A stretch of 7,592 bases of DNA from a bacterium (GTDB lineage Bacteria > UBA9089 > UBA9088 > JAGUXG01). The stretch covers positions 1-7,592 of the forward strand of contig JAGUXG010000091.1 of the NCBI GenBank assembly GCA_020061965.1. The letters are read 5' to 3'. The notes beneath the pieces were generated by a model that was not told where the DNA came from, did not search any database, and saw nothing but the letters and a program-made list of their open reading frames with translations. The position numbers and the translations under genes are program-made. Shown piece by piece: positions 6,437 through 7,592 of this stretch; the stretch's first letter is position 1; every line of letters starts with the position of its first letter.

Positions 6437-7195
6437 TTATTTCTCTCCTTTTATAAAAGATTTTAAGAGGTCTATCGGCACAGGAAAGACAATGGTTGAG
6501 TTCTTCCCTGTAGCAGATAGTTCAGTCAAGGTTTGAAGGAACCTAAGCTGAATAGCCGCAGGAGATCTGGTAATAGTCTCTGCAGCCTGAGTGAGCCTTT
6601 CTGCAGCTTGATATTCACCCTCAGCATGGATTATCTTTGCCCTCTTCTCTCTTTCTGCTTCTGCTTGTTTGGCCATAGCCCTCTTCATCTCCTCAGGTAG
6701 CTCAATATCCTTTACTTCAACCACAGAGACTTTTATCCCCCAAGGTTCTGTCTGGGAATCAATAATCTCTTGTAGTTTCTGGTTTATCTTATCTCTCTGG
6801 ATAAGAAGTTCATCAAGATCGCCCTGGCCAAGAACACTCCTTAAAGTTGTCTGGGCTATCTGTGAGGTAGCATAGACATAGTTTGCCACCTTAATTACAG
6901 CATCATTCGGGTTTATCACCCGAAAATAAGCAACAGCATTCACCCGCAAGGTAACATTATCCTGCGTGATCACCTCTTGAGGTGGAATATCCATCGTAAT
7001 TGTCCGTGTATCTATCTTCACCCACGACTCAATCACTGGAAGGATAAGAATCAATCCAGGGCCCCTTTGACCCACAAGCCTTCCCAGCCTGAAAACAACA
7101 GCCCTCTCATACTCTCTTAAAATCTTTAAGGAAGAGTATATGAACAGCGCCAGTATTATCAGTCCTGTCCCCCATCCAATTTGAAATGGAAACAT
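6437..7195 (-). CDS. Slipin / stomatin-like SPFH-domain membrane protein
   Basis: A 252-aa member of the SPFH/band 7 family, slipin subgroup. A single N-terminal membrane segment (about 7-24) is followed by the SPFH domain (about 28-190), with EYERAVVFRLGR (28-39), GPGLILILPVIE (45-56), TMDIPPQEVITQDNVTLRVNAVAYFRV (67-93) and TSQIAQTTLRSVLGQGDLDELL (110-131). An Ala/Glu/Lys-rich coiled coil (about 167-208) precedes a mildly hydrophobic C-terminus. Such proteins form oligomeric rings that organise membrane microdomains and membrane proteases. The NfeD-type partner often found beside slipins is not in this window. It is the first gene of the operon, with an ideal Shine-Dalgarno. Its stop codon abuts the rpmF start. 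No enzymatic activity is expected. Confidence 0.92.
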   Translation of the reverse strand: MFPFQIGWGTGLIILALFIYSSLKILREYERAVVFRLGRLVGQRGPGLILILPVIESWVKIDTRTITMDIPPQEVITQDNVTLRVNAVAYFRVINPNDAVIKVANYVYATSQIAQTTLRSVLGQGDLDELLIQRDKINQKLQEIIDSQTEPWGIKVSVVEVKDIELPEEMKRAMAKQAEAEREKRAKIIHAEGEYQAAERLTQAAETITRSPAAIQLRFLQTLTELSATGKNSTIVFPVPIDLLKSFIKGEK

Positions 7196-7200
7196 CTTCT

Positions 7201-7207
7201 ACCTCCT
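7201..7207 (-). promoter_or_regulatory. Strong ribosome binding site of the slipin gene
   Basis: The minus strand reads AGGAGGT, a near-complete anti-16S match, with 5 nt (AGAAG) to the ATG at 7195. It fixes the start of the operon's first gene. Several of the downstream genes rely on coupling or have weak sites. Confidence 0.85.
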
Positions 7208-7218
7208 AACCTTTTTTG

Positions 7219-7235
7219 TTCTGGCTCTACCAGAA
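7219..7235 (-). other. Second leader stem-loop (6-bp stem)
   Basis: In the predicted leader, TTCTGG and CCAGAA pair around a 5-nt loop. The hairpin ends about 12 nt before the Shine-Dalgarno and is followed by an A-rich run, not a U-tract, so it is not a terminator. A structural role in the 5' untranslated region is inferred. Confidence 0.4.
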
Positions 7236-7239
7236 TCTT

Positions 7240-7266
7240 ATATTTCTTTGCAAGACAAAGAAATAT
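7240..7266 (-). promoter_or_regulatory. Perfect 11-bp palindrome at the predicted transcription start
   Basis: ATATTTCTTTG (7240-7250) and CAAAGAAATAT (7256-7266) are exact inverted repeats around a 5-nt centre. The palindrome starts about 8 bp downstream of the -10 hexamer, so it covers the expected start point and the first ~27 nt of the message. It could be a repressor operator (classic position) or a 5'-terminal RNA stem-loop that protects the transcript. Its sequence does not match the FapR operator or CIRCE as I know them. Confidence 0.5.
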
Positions 7267-7273
7267 TTACAAA

Positions 7274-7303
7274 ATAATACTCACTATTGGACAATTATGT
7301 CAA
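7274..7303 (-). promoter_or_regulatory. Sigma70-type promoter of the slipin-rpmF-plsX-fabH-murG operon
   Basis: Minus-strand TTGACA (7303-7298), an 18-bp spacer and TATTAT (7279-7274, one mismatch to consensus). The predicted start is near 7267, giving a leader of about 70 nt before the slipin ATG. The ~31-bp box lies 15 bp upstream of the -35, just as at the left-hand promoter. Confidence 0.75.
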
Positions 7304-7318
7304 GGGAATTTGAAAGAG

Positions 7319-7349
7319 GTGTAATACCCAAATGAAAATCTCCTAATTT
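7319..7349 (-). repeat. Copy B of the ~31-bp box
   Basis: The plus strand reads GTGTAATACCC then AAATGAAAATCTCCTAATTT, nearly identical to 51-80 and in the same orientation. A shorter echo, CCAAATGAAAGGAG, follows at about 7352-7365. Repetition of the CCAAATGAAA word is compatible with the multiple sub-terminal repeats of some insertion sequences, or with two adjacent regulator sites. From about 7366 to 7529 I see no gene, RNA or clear element. Confidence 0.6.
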
Positions 7350-7529
7350 GACCAAATGAAAGGAGGGATAGAACTTCCCCAACTTTACTAAAAAAAGGCT
7401 GTTACAACTTAAAACCCTGATAAGATTAAGATAATTAGACAGACCTCTCCTTTTCATATCTTCATCATCTTATTGCTGTCAATCTATCTTTCTTGTATGT
7501 GTTTAGGTGAAAAAGAAATGAATTTGAAA

Positions 7530-7592
7530 AATAACCAAGATACAAGAAACAATAACCAAACAATGACCAATAACCAAATCTCAATAACCAAA
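7530..7592. repeat. Degenerate AATAACCAA word repeat running off the window
   Basis: The 9-mer AATAACCAA occurs four times, starting at 7530, 7551, 7569 and 7583, with a variant CAATGACCAA at 7561. The spacing shrinks irregularly (21, 18, 14), so it is not a strict tandem repeat or a CRISPR array. Words of the same style (AAATGACCAAAA) occur at about 170-181 on the other side of the gene cluster. Confidence 0.6.

Noticed and set aside
51..7349. Composite transposon bounded by the two ~31-bp boxes
   Set aside because: The boxes are direct, not inverted, no transposase lies between or beside them, and the enclosed genes are core functions with no sign of transfer.
7284..7457. Minus-strand 57-codon open frame starting with ATG upstream of the slipin gene
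   Set aside because: It runs through the ~31-bp box and the operon's -35 region, has no proper Shine-Dalgarno, and its sequence shows no family motif or compositional sign of a real protein.
7530..7592. CRISPR array
   Set aside because: The repeated word is only 9 bp, the spacing is 14-21 bp and irregular, and no cas genes are present.

Overview
The window looks like a chromosomal segment of a low-GC bacterium with a peptidoglycan wall, most likely from an uncultivated or candidate-phylum lineage. The basis for that is the low-GC composition, the word-repeat-rich intergenic DNA at both ends, and an unusual mixture of neighbours around an rpmF-plsX-fabH core. I cannot name the taxon from the sequence. 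All genes lie on the minus strand, so the order of transcription is right to left.

Right end (7196-7592): a non-coding upstream region. It holds a degenerate AATAACCAA word repeat, a ~31-bp box that recurs at the other end of the window, a strong sigma70-type promoter (TTGACA-N18-TATTAT), two stem-loops in the presumed 5' leader and an ideal Shine-Dalgarno (AGGAGGT).

Main operon (7195 down to 3192): a slipin/stomatin-like membrane protein, ribosomal protein L32 (rpmF) with a long charged tail, plsX, fabH and murG. The genes touch, overlap, or are separated by 14 nt at most. The set links ribosome supply, phospholipid and fatty-acid initiation (PlsX, FabH), lipid II synthesis (MurG) and a membrane scaffold, so it reads as an envelope-growth unit.

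Second unit (3180 down to 1528): a perfect consensus promoter (TTGACA-N18-TATAAT) sits between murG and hpf. Its -10 ends 7 nt before a GTG start, which predicts a leaderless mRNA. It drives long-form hibernation factor HPF followed by a GT4 glycosyltransferase coupled through TAATG. A 9-bp hairpin lies just past the glycosyltransferase.

Third unit (1527 down to 307): remains of a small secreted protein interrupted by a frameshift at an A6 run, then moaC and a mogA/moaB-type gene that overlap. These are two steps of molybdenum cofactor synthesis.

Left end (1-306): non-coding DNA with nested inverted repeats built from TTTGACATT-like words, the second copy of the ~31-bp box, and another perfect TTGACA-N18-TATAAT promoter facing out of the window to the left. 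The most interesting signal is that both boxes sit exactly 15 bp upstream of the -35 of an 18-bp-spaced promoter, although the intervening sequence is not conserved. That could be a regulatory module or the end of a mobile element carrying an outward promoter.
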